Positions 18,442 through 27,162 of a stretch of 64,000 nt of DNA are shown piece by piece. The notes beneath the pieces were generated by a model that saw only the letters and a list, made by a program, of their open reading frames with translations, did not search any database and was not told the origin of the DNA. Location: NCBI RefSeq assembly GCF_000174435.1, contig NZ_ACJN02000003.1, forward strand, positions 822,263 to 886,262, given 5' to 3'. The first letter of the stretch is position 1. Every line of letters begins with the position of its first letter. Position numbers and translations under genes: made by a program. Origin of the DNA: Desulfonatronospira thiodismutans ASO3-1 (GTDB lineage: Bacteria; Desulfobacterota; Desulfovibrionia; Desulfovibrionales; Desulfonatronovibrionaceae).

Positions 18442-19239
18442 TCAGACGAAGCTGTTGACCAGCGACCCCACCAGCAGGTTCCAGCCGTCCACCATGATGA
18501 ACAGCAAGACCTTGAAAGGCATGGAAATCATCACCGGGGGCAGCATCATCATGCCCATGGACAGAAGAATACTGGCCACCACCATATCCAGGATCAAAAA
18601 GGGTATATATATGAGAAATCCGATCTGAAAAGCCGTCTTGAGCTCACTGATCATAAACGCCGGAATAAGCAGCATGGTGGGCACATCTTCTCGGCTTTCG
18701 GGCCTTTCCATCCCGGTGATGGAGTAAAATACGGAAAGGTCACGTTCCCGGGTATGCTTGAACATGAACTCCCGCATGGGACCCTCCGCCCTGGACAGGG
18801 CCTCTTCATGGCCGATTTCTTCGTTGAGATAGGGCTGCAGGGCAGTCTGGTTTATTTCCGACCCGATGGGAGCCATGATGGCCACGGTGAGAAATATGGC
18901 CAGGGCCGCCAGCACCTGGTTTGGAGGCATCTGCTGGGTGCCTATGGCGTGCCTGATAAAGGAAAATACGATGATAATGCGGGTGAAGCAGGTGATGGTC
19001 AAAACTATGGCCGGGGCCACAGACAGGATGGTAAGCAGGAAAAGTATTTCCAGGGCGACAGCAATGTTGTCCGGCTGAGCCTCTTCTCCGGAAAGCTGCA
19101 GCGACAGGGAAGGCAGTACTGGGTCCTGGGCCTGCGCCAGTACAGGCCACAAGACAAAGGCCAGGCTAAGTACTGTCCAGGTCAGAGCTTTTCTGATTAA
19201 GCACCTTGGAAAAATCTTGTTCTTGTTCATGGTCCGCAT
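18442..19239 (-). CDS. fliP: Flagellar export apparatus protein FliP
   Basis: Core subunit of the export gate, 265 residues, with a cleavable signal peptide (residues about 15-38, ending in ALAQAQ-type sequence). It has the family stretches LTCFTRIIIVFSFIRHAIGT-like near residue 85 and MPPNQVLAALAIFLT, and the C-terminal block MVVASILLSMGMMMLPPV with the closing DGWNLLVGSLVNSF. The chosen start at 19239 overlaps fliO by 74 nt; a second ATG three codons in (19230) is equally possible. Confidence 0.95.
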   Translation of the reverse strand: MRTMNKNKIFPRCLIRKALTWTVLSLAFVLWPVLAQAQDPVLPSLSLQLSGEEAQPDNIAVALEILFLLTILSVAPAIVLTITCFTRIIIVFSFIRHAIGTQQMPPNQVLAALAIFLTVAIMAPIGSEINQTALQPYLNEEIGHEEALSRAEGPMREFMFKHTRERDLSVFYSITGMERPESREDVPTMLLIPAFMISELKTAFQIGFLIYIPFLILDMVVASILLSMGMMMLPPVMISMPFKVLLFIMVDGWNLLVGSLVNSFV

Positions 19240-19534
19240 CCATTTCTTTTAACAGATTGATCTGGGTGTCGGTGACCCCCAGTACCAGGTATTTATTCAA
19301 GAAACGGACCACAACGATATTTTTCCTGGGACCCAGGCTCATTACGGCCTTGGTCTGTAGATATTCCGACCCTGACCTGCCTAATCCGGCCTTATGGCCG
19401 TATTTTTTCAGCAGGTAATACAAAAGAAAAATCAGGGCGAGAATAAGAAACAGGGCTGCAGCCATTTTAATCCCGGCCAGGCCCATGTCCATGGAATTTC
19501 CAACTGCGTTATCCAAGCTGCTTGATCCTTTCAA
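19166..19534 (-). CDS. fliO: Flagellar biosynthesis protein FliO
   Basis: Accessory protein for assembly of the FliP ring. The 122-residue protein has one membrane helix (MAAALFLILALIFLLYYLLK) followed by a cytoplasmic domain with the pattern SLGPRKNIVVVRFLNKYLVLGVT, the usual FliO core. The gene order fliN-fliO-fliP supports the call. It overlaps fliN by 26 nt and fliP by 74 nt. Confidence 0.9.
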   Translation of the reverse strand: MKGSSSLDNAVGNSMDMGLAGIKMAAALFLILALIFLLYYLLKKYGHKAGLGRSGSEYLQTKAVMSLGPRKNIVVVRFLNKYLVLGVTDTQINLLKEMDADHEQEQDFSKVLNQKSSDLDST

Positions 19535-20078
19535 CAGGGCTTATGATGTCTGTAAGCCTGATTCCGAACTTTTCATTGATGACCACGGCCTCCCCCCTGG
19601 CTACCAGCTTCCCGTTTACCAGCACCTCCATGGGCTCGCCGGCAAGCTTGTTCAGCTCTATCACCGAGCCCTGGCCAAGCTGGAGAAGCTCGTTTATGAG
19701 AAGCTGGGTGCCGCCTAACTGGGCAGTCACCGTCAAAGGAATGTCCAGGATGAAATCCAGGTCTCTCTTGGTGCCTTCGGGCTTCTTTTTGGCATCCTCT
19801 GTCAAGTCTTTGAACTGGGCCTCCTTGCTCTGAGAGGACAGGGACTTCTGCTTCTGCTCATCCTTGAAGCTTTCCTCTTCTTCAGAAGCCAGGGCTTTGG
19901 CCCATTCATCCGCCAGATCGTCCTGGGACATTTCAGAGGACTCATCCTCCTGCTGCTGAGCGGTTTCCTTTTCCTGGTCAGCGGAAGGTTCATCCTCCTG
20001 CTCTTCCAGGGCCTTGGCCCATTCTTCGGCCAGTTTATCCTGATCGTTTTCTTCTTTGTTGTTGGGGCTCATAATCAA
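19509..20078 (-). CDS. fliN: Flagellar motor switch protein FliN
   Basis: C-ring component. The C-terminal SpoA domain (about residues 105-185) has the family pattern LLQLGQGSVIELNKLAGEP followed by VLVNGKLVARGEAVVINEKF. The N-terminal 100 residues are acidic and contain a motif twice: DKLAEEWAKALEEQEDE (14-30) and DDLADEWAKALASEEEE (53-69). This looks like a duplicated short binding helix. 189 residues, longer than E. coli FliN (137) because of this segment. The start may be the ATG two codons in. Confidence 0.93.
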   Translation of the reverse strand: MIMSPNNKEENDQDKLAEEWAKALEEQEDEPSADQEKETAQQQEDESSEMSQDDLADEWAKALASEEEESFKDEQKQKSLSSQSKEAQFKDLTEDAKKKPEGTKRDLDFILDIPLTVTAQLGGTQLLINELLQLGQGSVIELNKLAGEPMEVLVNGKLVARGEAVVINEKFGIRLTDIISPVERIKQLG

Positions 20079-20087
20079 TCCTTGATT

Positions 20088-21065
20088 CTAAAAGTTGGTC
20101 TCCTCTTCCTGGACCACCTGAAACGCCTTGTTGCCCTTGGTGAATCCCGGAACTCCGTGGAATTTTAAAACACCCTGCACGTAAGCCTTGAGCAGATCCT
20201 CCTGGTCGGTGTCCAGCATCAGAATATCCCCTGCCTCCATGTTCAGAAGCTGCCTTCCGGTGATCTGAGTTTTGCCCATGGTTACATTAAAGTCCACGGG
20301 GATTTCCAGCAGTCTTTCCTTGAAACGGCTGAGCCAGGCATGATCCACTTCCAGACGCTCAGACTGGTATGAGGCATAAAGCTTGGAGCGTATGGGCTCT
20401 ATGGTGGCGTAGGGCAGGCAGACCACCATGGAGCCTATGGCGTTTTCCAGTTCCACCTCAAAGGTCACCACCACGACCACGTCGCTTGGAGGTACTATGG
20501 TGGCGAACTGCGGATTGACCTCGGACCTGGTGAGCTCGATGTTTACCTCATGTACAGGGCGCCAGGCGTCTTCCAGGTTGGAAAGCAGCATCTTGGACAC
20601 CTTGACCACGATGCTTTGCTCAATGGGAGTAAAGTCCCGGCCCTCTATCTTGGGCTGCGAGCCTGTCCCGCCGAAAAAATTTTCCACCAGGGCGAATACC
20701 AGCCTGGTGTCGATTATCATTAGAGCGTTGCCGCGCAAAGGATCTATCTTGAAAATATTAATGCTGGTGGGCACCGGCAGGGAGCGCATGAAGTCCCCGA
20801 ACTTGGACATGTCTATGGATATGGGGTTGAAATCCACCCTTTTGCGCATGGCATTGGCCATGGTATTGGTAGCCAGCCTGGCGAAGCGGTCGTTGATAAT
20901 TTCCAGCACCGGCATACGGCCCCGGATTATGCGGTCCTGATTGGACAGATCAAAGGTTACTACCCCGGAGTCCTCTTCAGGCACATCGGTTTCAGTCTCA
21001 ACTTCCCCGCCCGTGAGCCCCTGCAGCAGGGCATCCACTTCTCCCTGGTCAAGTATCTTGTTCAT
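20088..21065 (-). CDS. fliM: Flagellar motor switch protein FliM
   Basis: C-ring component that binds phosphorylated CheY. The 325-residue protein begins MNKILDQGEVDALLQGL, which contains the family EVDALL motif for CheY or FliG contact. It then has the CheC-like middle domain (MPVLEIINDRFARLATNTM, GGTG in the loop near residue 152) and the C-terminal SpoA domain (ITGRQLLNMEAGDILMLDTD). It lies between fliL and fliN. Confidence 0.96.
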   Translation of the reverse strand: MNKILDQGEVDALLQGLTGGEVETETDVPEEDSGVVTFDLSNQDRIIRGRMPVLEIINDRFARLATNTMANAMRKRVDFNPISIDMSKFGDFMRSLPVPTSINIFKIDPLRGNALMIIDTRLVFALVENFFGGTGSQPKIEGRDFTPIEQSIVVKVSKMLLSNLEDAWRPVHEVNIELTRSEVNPQFATIVPPSDVVVVVTFEVELENAIGSMVVCLPYATIEPIRSKLYASYQSERLEVDHAWLSRFKERLLEIPVDFNVTMGKTQITGRQLLNMEAGDILMLDTDQEDLLKAYVQGVLKFHGVPGFTKGNKAFQVVQEEETNF

Positions 21066-21080
21066 AAATAATCCACTGCC

Positions 21081-21584
21081 TCACTGCACCACAAACTCTG
21101 TAAAATAAACCTTATATACCTTGTTCTGGCCGATGACCTGGTTTATGCGCTCCACGATCTCGTTTCGCAGGTTGATTTTCCTGTCCATGGTGCGCAGGTC
21201 CTCAAAAGTCTTGCTGGACAGCAAAAGAAGGATGGCATCCCTGACCTGGGGCCTCTGGTCCTCCAGCTCATTGGCGGCACTGCGGTTCACCGCCTCCACC
21301 TCCAGTGTGGTACGCAGATATCTGCGCCCCAGGGGGTCCGCCAGGTTGACCACGAAGGGTTCCAGCTCCACCATGACCGTATCCCTGGGCCTTTCGTCCT
21401 GCTCCGGGGCATCCGGGTCATCCGGTTCACTGTCCCGCTGCTCCATGAAGTAATTGTAGCCGAAAAAGCCGGCAGCACCCAGTACTCCAAGGATGAGCAA
21501 AATAAGAATGAGCTTTAGCCACAGAGGCCGCTTTTTCTTTTCTTCCTTGCCGTCTACATTATTTACGTTCTTTTTATCTGCCAT
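21081..21584 (-). CDS. fliL: Flagellar basal body-associated protein FliL
   Basis: Single-pass inner-membrane protein that sits around the stator units and supports motor output. The 167-residue protein has a charged N-terminus (NNVDGKEEKKKRPLWLK), one membrane helix (LILILLILGVLGAAGFFGYN) and a periplasmic domain with LEPFVVNLADPLGRRYLRTT and ILLLLSSKTFEDL, both typical of FliL. It is 15 bp ahead of fliM. Confidence 0.93.
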   Translation of the reverse strand: MADKKNVNNVDGKEEKKKRPLWLKLILILLILGVLGAAGFFGYNYFMEQRDSEPDDPDAPEQDERPRDTVMVELEPFVVNLADPLGRRYLRTTLEVEAVNRSAANELEDQRPQVRDAILLLLSSKTFEDLRTMDRKINLRNEIVERINQVIGQNKVYKVYFTEFVVQ

Positions 21585-21708
21585 AAGATTTTCCGTTTAA
21601 TCATTATAATCTGTATATTGTTTGAGAAGTTGTAAAGAAGCAGATTTTTTTTTACCCTGGACTTTTTACGAATGCCCGCCTGCGTGCTTCCCTGCATGGC
21701 AACCCGCA

Positions 21709-22434
21709 TCACATATATGTATCCGGGGTCTTTTTCAGCAGAATCTCCACCCGCCGGTTGCGCGCCCTGCCCTCTTCGGTCTCGTTGTCACCCACCGGGA
21801 AATGCTCGCCGTAAGCAGACACAGAAAGTCTTTGCTGCTTTACATCATTTATGAGCAGATACTCCATGACAGCCATGGCCCTTTCCGCGGCAAACTCGTA
21901 ATTATCCATATGGATTCCGGGGATATTGTCCGTATACCCGGCCACGTTCACCGGGGCCGGCCAGGCCTTGACCAGAGGAATCACCTGGTCCAGAATCTGT
22001 CTGGCCTGGGGCTGCAGACGGGTCTCGGCAAACGGAAACAAAAGCTCCCCGGTCATCATCAGGGCTATTCCTTCCGGCCGCATCAAAATCTCCAGGTTTT
22101 CCTCCAGGGTACTTTTACTGATCTCCGGAGGAAGCTCTTCCTCAGGAAAAAGAAGGTCCTTGATGCGGTCCTCTTTCTCCAGAATCTCCCATGGATTCTC
22201 CAGTACATCCTCTATAATGACGAATTCGTCCGGAAGCCGACCGGCTGTCTTGGGAGTCAGAAAACCTGTATCCTGCTGAAATACTGTCACGATTTCCTGT
22301 ACATACTCCCGGTCTAAGGAGGCCATGCTCAGGACCAGGACGAAAAAGGTCAGCATGACGGTCACCAGGTCTGAAAAGGTGAACATCCAGATGGGCTTGG
22401 GTGCGCCGCCCTTTTTGGATTTACGTCTGGCCAA
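21709..22434 (-). CDS. motB: MotB-like stator protein with intact membrane Asp (OmpA family)
   Basis: Stator subunit that binds peptidoglycan through an OmpA-like domain and carries the ion-binding Asp in its single membrane helix. The helix reads MFTFSDLVTVMLTFFVLVLS, with Asp22 at the expected place. The OmpA domain occupies about residues 115-240 (VAGYTDNIPGIHMDNYEFAA, SAYGEHFPVGDNETEEGRAR, NRRVEILL). 241 residues. It is the second of two motB-like genes after motA, with a 178-bp repeat-filled gap between them. Confidence 0.9.
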   Translation of the reverse strand: MARRKSKKGGAPKPIWMFTFSDLVTVMLTFFVLVLSMASLDREYVQEIVTVFQQDTGFLTPKTAGRLPDEFVIIEDVLENPWEILEKEDRIKDLLFPEEELPPEISKSTLEENLEILMRPEGIALMMTGELLFPFAETRLQPQARQILDQVIPLVKAWPAPVNVAGYTDNIPGIHMDNYEFAAERAMAVMEYLLINDVKQQRLSVSAYGEHFPVGDNETEEGRARNRRVEILLKKTPDTYM

Positions 22435-22450
22435 CCTTATACTCCGTAAG

Positions 22451-22616
22451 CCTTAACCCTACAGCAAAACTTATGACTGACCTCCGGGGACTGTCCCGCA
22501 CCTACTTGGGAATGATTTCATGAAATCGCTGGAACTTGCTGAGAAATCAAGTAGGTGCGGGACTGTCCCCAATTAAGATACGATATGATATTTTATAAGT
22601 TTCGCTGTAGGGTTAA
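22451..22616. repeat. Nested inverted repeat (REP-like hairpin) between the two motB-like genes
   Basis: Inner arms GGGGACTGTCCCGCACCTAC (22486-22508) and its near-perfect inverse (22548-22570, one mismatch at the centre of the GGGACTGTCCC core) surround a 39-nt loop. Outer arms of about 22 nt (from CTTAACCCTACAGC at 22451 and the matching inverse ending at 22616) enclose the inner hairpin. The right outer arm reaches the stop codon of the upstream motB-like gene. Similar GGGACTGTCCC-type hairpins occur at 37929 and 53507. Confidence 0.85.
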
Positions 22617-23437
22617 AGATCAAAAATAAAATCCCTGTATTCGACCTCGTCCGGATCATCAGGCACCCTGCGCCCGGCTTCCTCAGCCTCCAGGTGCTTC
22701 CAGGAAGGATTACGCCTGTCCAGGACGATTTCCACTCTGCGGTTCTGCCGCCGGTTGGCCTCGGTACGGGTGCCGTACCTGGGCTGAAACTCGCCGAATG
22801 CCTCCAGACGGACCATTTCCGGGTCCACCCCCTGCTCCATGATGTAGCGGTAGACATTCAGGGCCCGGTCCAGGGACAGACGCCATGTAGGATTTATAAT
22901 GACGTCATCCTTCAGGGCCTGCCATCCGGCTCCAAACTCGTCCCGTACCAGGGATGTATGACCGGCAAGCAGCACAGGATATTCCAGATCCTTGAGTACC
23001 GGCACCACCTTGTCCAGAACCTCTATGCCCTCACTGGAAAGCTCAGTTTCGCCGGGTTCATAAAGAAGCTCGGTATTGATGGAAAAGATCTGCACAAATC
23101 TTTTTTCCAGAAAATTAAGGTCCTTTCGCTTGTCATCCCACAAAAGGGGCATCAACTGCTTCAAATCCCCGACGTCTTCATCGAATGGCCCGGGCTCCAA
23201 AGCTCCCTCGATCTCCATAAGATCCAGGACATCCACTTTGCCGGGGCCCATTCCCTTGCCGAATGTACCCTGGATGGCCCCCATGACCATTTCGATCTTG
23301 CGCCGGTCCTCAAACGAAGCATAGGTAATGAGCAGAACAAAAACAGTAAGAAGAAGAAGCATCAAAGACAGAAATGGAAGCAGCCAGGGTTCCACATCAT
23401 CATCTTCTTCTTTTTTTTTCCTGTTGGAACGCGGCAT
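22613..23437 (-). CDS. MotB-like OmpA-family protein lacking the membrane Asp
   Basis: Second MotB-type protein, 274 residues, directly after motA (4-bp gap). It has an acidic/basic N-terminus, one membrane helix and a C-terminal OmpA domain (LLAGHTSLVRDEFGAGWQAL, LEAFGEFQPRYGTRTEANRR, QNRRVEIVLDRR). The membrane helix PFLSLMLLLLTVFVLLI aligns well with that of its neighbour (TFSDLVTVMLTFFVLVL), but has Ser24 where the neighbour has the ion-binding Asp. It probably pairs with the Asp-bearing paralogue rather than carrying ions itself. Its function as a stator is inferred. Confidence 0.85.
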   Translation of the reverse strand: MPRSNRKKKEEDDDVEPWLLPFLSLMLLLLTVFVLLITYASFEDRRKIEMVMGAIQGTFGKGMGPGKVDVLDLMEIEGALEPGPFDEDVGDLKQLMPLLWDDKRKDLNFLEKRFVQIFSINTELLYEPGETELSSEGIEVLDKVVPVLKDLEYPVLLAGHTSLVRDEFGAGWQALKDDVIINPTWRLSLDRALNVYRYIMEQGVDPEMVRLEAFGEFQPRYGTRTEANRRQNRRVEIVLDRRNPSWKHLEAEEAGRRVPDDPDEVEYRDFIFDL

Positions 23438-23441
23438 ATCT

Positions 23442-24203
23442 TTAATCCGAACTGCGCCTTATTTTTGGCGGCAGGTAACTGTTAAACTTTTCTTCTATAA
23501 TCCTTGGGTTTTCACCTTTGGATATACACAGGATGCCTTCAAGCATCATTTCCTTGACAAGTATTTCTTCCTTGCTCCTGGTCTTTAATTTGCCGGACAT
23601 GGGGACAAAAAGGACATTGGCCAGAATTACGCCGTAAAATGTCGTAATCAAAGCAATGGCCATGGCCGGACCGATGGCAGCCGGGTCGTCCAGGTCCTGC
23701 AGCATGAGCACCAGTCCGATAATTGTCCCGATCATGCCCATGGCCGGGGCAAAGGCCCCCATGGCCCCCAGTATGTCCGCCCCGGTCTGATGCCTGTCCT
23801 CAATATGTGATATCTCGGTCTCCATGATCTCCTGGATGGTCTGGGGTTCCATTCCATCCACAGTGAGCTGCAGTCCTTTCTTGAGATAAGGGTCGTCAAC
23901 TTCCTTGATCACCGGCTCCAGGGAGAGGATCCCTTCCCTGCGGGCCTTGTTGGCGTATTGTATGAACTGCTCGGTTATAGACGCAGGGTCTTCGACTTTT
24001 TTCATGAAAGCGTGCTTTATCACACCCACCAGTCCCAGCACATGTCCCAGGGGATAGTTGACCATGGTTGCACCTATGGTCCCCCCCAGTACTATAAGAG
24101 CCGCCGGAAAATTGATAAAAACAGCCGGACTTCCGCCCAGGGTGATGGAAGTAGCGAACAGGCCGAACGCGATGACTATGCCGAGTACAGTGGAAATATC
24201 CAT
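23442..24203 (-). CDS. motA: Flagellar motor stator protein MotA
   Basis: Stator subunit that surrounds MotB and pushes on FliG. The 253-residue protein has four membrane segments. The cytoplasmic loop region includes ARREGILSLEPVIKEVDDPY with conserved charged residues. The second half has GAMGAFAPAMGMIGTIIGLV and ALITTFYGVILANVLFVPMS, the two helices that line the ion path. It is the first gene of the cluster and starts with an ATG at 24203. Confidence 0.95.
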   Translation of the reverse strand: MDISTVLGIVIAFGLFATSITLGGSPAVFINFPAALIVLGGTIGATMVNYPLGHVLGLVGVIKHAFMKKVEDPASITEQFIQYANKARREGILSLEPVIKEVDDPYLKKGLQLTVDGMEPQTIQEIMETEISHIEDRHQTGADILGAMGAFAPAMGMIGTIIGLVLMLQDLDDPAAIGPAMAIALITTFYGVILANVLFVPMSGKLKTRSKEEILVKEMMLEGILCISKGENPRIIEEKFNSYLPPKIRRSSD

Positions 24204-24366
24204 GAGGACCCTGTTATTATTGTCGTTTTAGCCCTTTTCCGGGTGAAATAAATACTGCCATATTCTTTGGCCCAGATCTGGTTGAACCTGGTAAACAAAA
24301 AAAGATACAGGTGATTAAAGTTCTCCTGCAAGGTTTATCGGCCCAGGGCCGTATTTTGTTTAATGT

Positions 24367-25113
24367 TTATCCCGCGTAAGCATTGAAGGTGCACCCGGGT
24401 CTTGGTCCAAGAAGCAGGCTGCCTACCCGCACCAGGGTGGCCCCCTCTTCCACCGCCTGGACAAAATCCTGGGACATGCCCATGGACAGATGGGGAAGCC
24501 TTCTGCCTGTTTCCTGCTCCAGAGTGTCCCGCATCTTTCTCAGTCCTGTAAAATAGGGCCTGGATTCTTCAGGGTCATCCGCCAGGGGGGGCATGAGCAT
24601 AAGCCCCTGAACATCCAGGTGATCCATCCGTCCGGTCTCTTGGATAAGTTCCGGTACATGGTCCGGATCTACACCGGCTTTTTGCACTTCTCCGGCCAGG
24701 TTGACCTGGATGAGCACCGGCTGGACAATCCCCAGCTCTGCAGCCTTTTTTTGCAAGGCCCGCGCCAGTTTTACGGAATCCAGAGAATGCACCAGGGAAA
24801 AATGTCCAGGAATGAACCTGGCCTTGTTGCTCTGCAGGCTACCTGTAAAGTGCCATTTTATTTCCAGATTTTCAAGGTCTTTGATCTTTTCCAGTCCTTC
24901 CTGGACATAGTTCTCCCCGAAATGTACCTGCCCGGCTGCTGCCAGGGCCCGGATCCTGTCCAGGGGCTGTCTTTTGGAAACAGCCACCAGGGTCACTTCC
25001 CTTGCCGGATCAGCACTTTTTTGCAGGGCCATTTCAATTTTTTTCCTGACTTTGTCCAGGTTGTCTGCCATTTGCTGCCTGGCTTCCTCCACAGGTAAAT
25101 CCCGGCTCAACAT
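24367..25113 (-). CDS. YggS-type PLP homeostasis protein
   Basis: Pyridoxal-phosphate-binding protein of the YggS/PROSC family, which buffers PLP and affects amino-acid balance. The 248-residue protein has a TIM-barrel fold with VTLVAVSKRQPLDRIR, containing the PLP lysine, then FGENYVQEGLEK, IKWHFTGSLQSNKARFI and the closing SMGMSQDFVQAVEEGATLVR. The overlap of 7 nt with the tRNA methyltransferase gene suggests one transcript. Confidence 0.93.
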   Translation of the reverse strand: MLSRDLPVEEARQQMADNLDKVRKKIEMALQKSADPAREVTLVAVSKRQPLDRIRALAAAGQVHFGENYVQEGLEKIKDLENLEIKWHFTGSLQSNKARFIPGHFSLVHSLDSVKLARALQKKAAELGIVQPVLIQVNLAGEVQKAGVDPDHVPELIQETGRMDHLDVQGLMLMPPLADDPEESRPYFTGLRKMRDTLEQETGRRLPHLSMGMSQDFVQAVEEGATLVRVGSLLLGPRPGCTFNAYAG

Positions 25114-25928
25114 ATTTCTTTCTCCTGATGAAAAGTAAACTCACCCGGCTCTGTGTCATCCTGTCCCGGAGCCCCCAGCCTGGCAAAGATCAGGTATCCT
25201 GTATGCGCAACCATGCGGTCTTCGGGCCTTAAACGCTCAGGCACCGGCTTGTATCTCCTGACCAGAATTTCCAGCACCTCCACTGAGCTGAAGGAGCCAT
25301 CCTGCATGGCTGACAGAAGGCTGCTCACCTGATTCACCGTAGGCAGCAGAAAACCCACCGGAGCACCGGGAATCAAGGCCCCGGGGATATGCTCCAGGTA
25401 CTCCCAGGGGGTGCGCACGTCCAGAAAAAGAGCATCAGCCTTTTCAATGCCGAATCCCTGCTCGATATCGCCGTCTGCGATCTGTACCCTTGACTCCAGT
25501 CCTATTTTTTCCAGGTTTTCCCTGCACAGGGAGGCAAACTCCTGCCTTCGCTCAAAAGAATAAACCCGCCCGGCGTCCCCGACAAACCAGGCCAGGGCCG
25601 TAGTAAGAGCCCCTGATCCGCACCCCGCCTCTATAACCCTGCATCCTGGGCCGATGCCCAGCTTGATGATAATATATCCGATATCCTTGGGATATATTAT
25701 CTGGGTACGGCGCTTGACCGATTTGATCAGATCGTACAGGGTGGGCTTGAGCACGGTATATGCCCTGCCTAAGTGCGTATGCACCACTGCCCCGTATCCC
25801 TGGTGCACGACATTTTGCATTTGAAGCTGGCCGTCATTGGTGTTAAGGACATCTTCTGTCTGCAACACGCGAAAGTAACGCTTGCCCTTGGGGCTGACCA
25901 GCATTACCAGTTGTCCTGGTTCAATCAT
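25107..25928 (-). CDS. trmI: tRNA (adenine-58-N1)-methyltransferase, TrmI type
   Basis: SAM-dependent methyltransferase that modifies A58 in the tRNA T-loop. The 273-residue protein has an N-terminal small beta domain (about 1-75) and a Rossmann domain. Motif I reads VIEAGCGSGALTTALAWF. The preceding TQIIYPKDIGYIIIKLGIGP matches the typical lead-in. DALFLDVRTPWEYLEHI is the motif IV region, with D and P in the usual positions. First gene of a two-gene unit with the YggS-type gene. Confidence 0.92.
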   Translation of the reverse strand: MIEPGQLVMLVSPKGKRYFRVLQTEDVLNTNDGQLQMQNVVHQGYGAVVHTHLGRAYTVLKPTLYDLIKSVKRRTQIIYPKDIGYIIIKLGIGPGCRVIEAGCGSGALTTALAWFVGDAGRVYSFERRQEFASLCRENLEKIGLESRVQIADGDIEQGFGIEKADALFLDVRTPWEYLEHIPGALIPGAPVGFLLPTVNQVSSLLSAMQDGSFSSVEVLEILVRRYKPVPERLRPEDRMVAHTGYLIFARLGAPGQDDTEPGEFTFHQEKEIC

Positions 25929-26226
25929 TAATTATCCTCCGGGTTGACTTGGATCAGCGATTATTGAAATATTCTTTTGCAGGCTTTAAACCAGAATTCT
26001 CGGGCGGCACATGTTTTCTGGCAAAATATAACAGGCTTGAGCAAACAGGGATCCATCCTCTGTAATGATTCACCAGGGGAATGCTTTTGCCGGGACCAGA
26101 ATCAGGATCGAACCAGAACCCATTATCCATTAATCCCTCAATCCACAGAATCCATTATGCCCTGTTTTATATATGATCTCAAGACTGCAGATTCGGGCCG
26201 AACATCCACAGGAGACCTGATCTCAC
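25929..26226. other. Divergent intergenic region
   Basis: Just under 300 bp between trmI (minus) and the radical SAM gene (plus), so it must hold promoters for both. No clear -35/-10 pair stood out. A stretch at 26125-26160 repeats CCATTA and AATCC steps like those in other spacers here. The open frame across it has no recognisable domain. Confidence 0.5.
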
Positions 26227-27162
26227 ATGGCTGATTACCTGTTTGGACCGGTCATGTCCTCCAGGCTGGGCAGGTCCCTGGGCATTGACCTGCTGGGGGA
26301 CAGGATATGCTCATTCGACTGCCTGTACTGCGAATCAGGCCCAACCACGCAAAAAACCATTGTCAGGCGGGAGTATGCAGATTCCGGGATAATCCTGGCC
26401 GAACTGGAAAAGTGGCTGAATGACAACCAGGGGGATAAGCCGGATCATATAACCCTGGGGGGAGAGGGCGAACCCTGCCTGAATCTGCAGCTGGGCAAAA
26501 TCATCCGGGACATAAAAAAAATCGAGCCGGACATTCCCCTGGCAGTCCTGACTAATTCCTCACTTCTGGGGGACCCTCAGGTACGAAAGGAACTAAGGAA
26601 TGCAGATGTTGTTTTACCCTCTCTGGACACATTGGTCCAGGAGGAGTTTATACGCCTCAATCGGCCCTGTGCCGGCCTGGACATCCAGGAAATCGCCAGG
26701 GGACTTGAAGCTTTCTGCAAAGAATTTTCAGGAAGGGTCCTGCTGGAGATCCTTCTGGTCCCGGGGATAAACGATTCCCGGGAAAACATGGAAAAAATCA
26801 CCGTTTTTTTAAAAAACCTGGACCATGAACGGGTGGACCTGTCGGTAATGAGCAGGCCCGGAGCACACATGCAGCTCAAAACACCGGATCATGAGACCCT
26901 GCACAGATGGCAAAAAGCCCTGCATACCCCTTTGACAGGGGCGGAAACGGGCACAGGGCCCGGCACCAGGGGCAGAGCTGCAAGCGTTTCCACCATAATG
27001 GATTCCATCCGCCGCCGGCCCCAGACCCTGGAACAGCTCTGCAGCGCACTGGGGACCGCCCCGGAAGAAACATCTGCCATGCTTGATGAGCTGGTCCAGG
27101 AACAAAAAGTCCGTGCCCTGGGGCACAGGAAAGAAAAATTTTACACCTTAAAGGAATTTTAA
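26227..27162 (+). CDS. Radical SAM protein, COG0731-like, with winged-helix C-terminus
   Basis: Radical SAM enzyme of 311 residues. The cluster motif is CSFDCLYC (CX3CX2C), preceded by SSRLGRSLGIDLLGDRICSF. GGEGEPCLNL is the SAM-binding glycine-rich strand. The family includes wyosine-base synthases and many proteins of unknown role, so the substrate is not clear. The last 65 residues (SIRRRPQTLEQLCSALGTAP) look like a winged-helix domain, possibly nucleic-acid binding. The stop codon directly abuts the RNase G start, indicating an operon with RNA-related genes. Confidence 0.85.
   Translation: MADYLFGPVMSSRLGRSLGIDLLGDRICSFDCLYCESGPTTQKTIVRREYADSGIILAELEKWLNDNQGDKPDHITLGGEGEPCLNLQLGKIIRDIKKIEPDIPLAVLTNSSLLGDPQVRKELRNADVVLPSLDTLVQEEFIRLNRPCAGLDIQEIARGLEAFCKEFSGRVLLEILLVPGINDSRENMEKITVFLKNLDHERVDLSVMSRPGAHMQLKTPDHETLHRWQKALHTPLTGAETGTGPGTRGRAASVSTIMDSIRRRPQTLEQLCSALGTAPEETSAMLDELVQEQKVRALGHRKEKFYTLKEF

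Noticed and set aside
24320-24345. Terminator hairpin before the YggS-type gene (CGGCCCAGGGCCG)
   Set aside because: The stem is short, and the T-run is on the plus strand where no gene ends.
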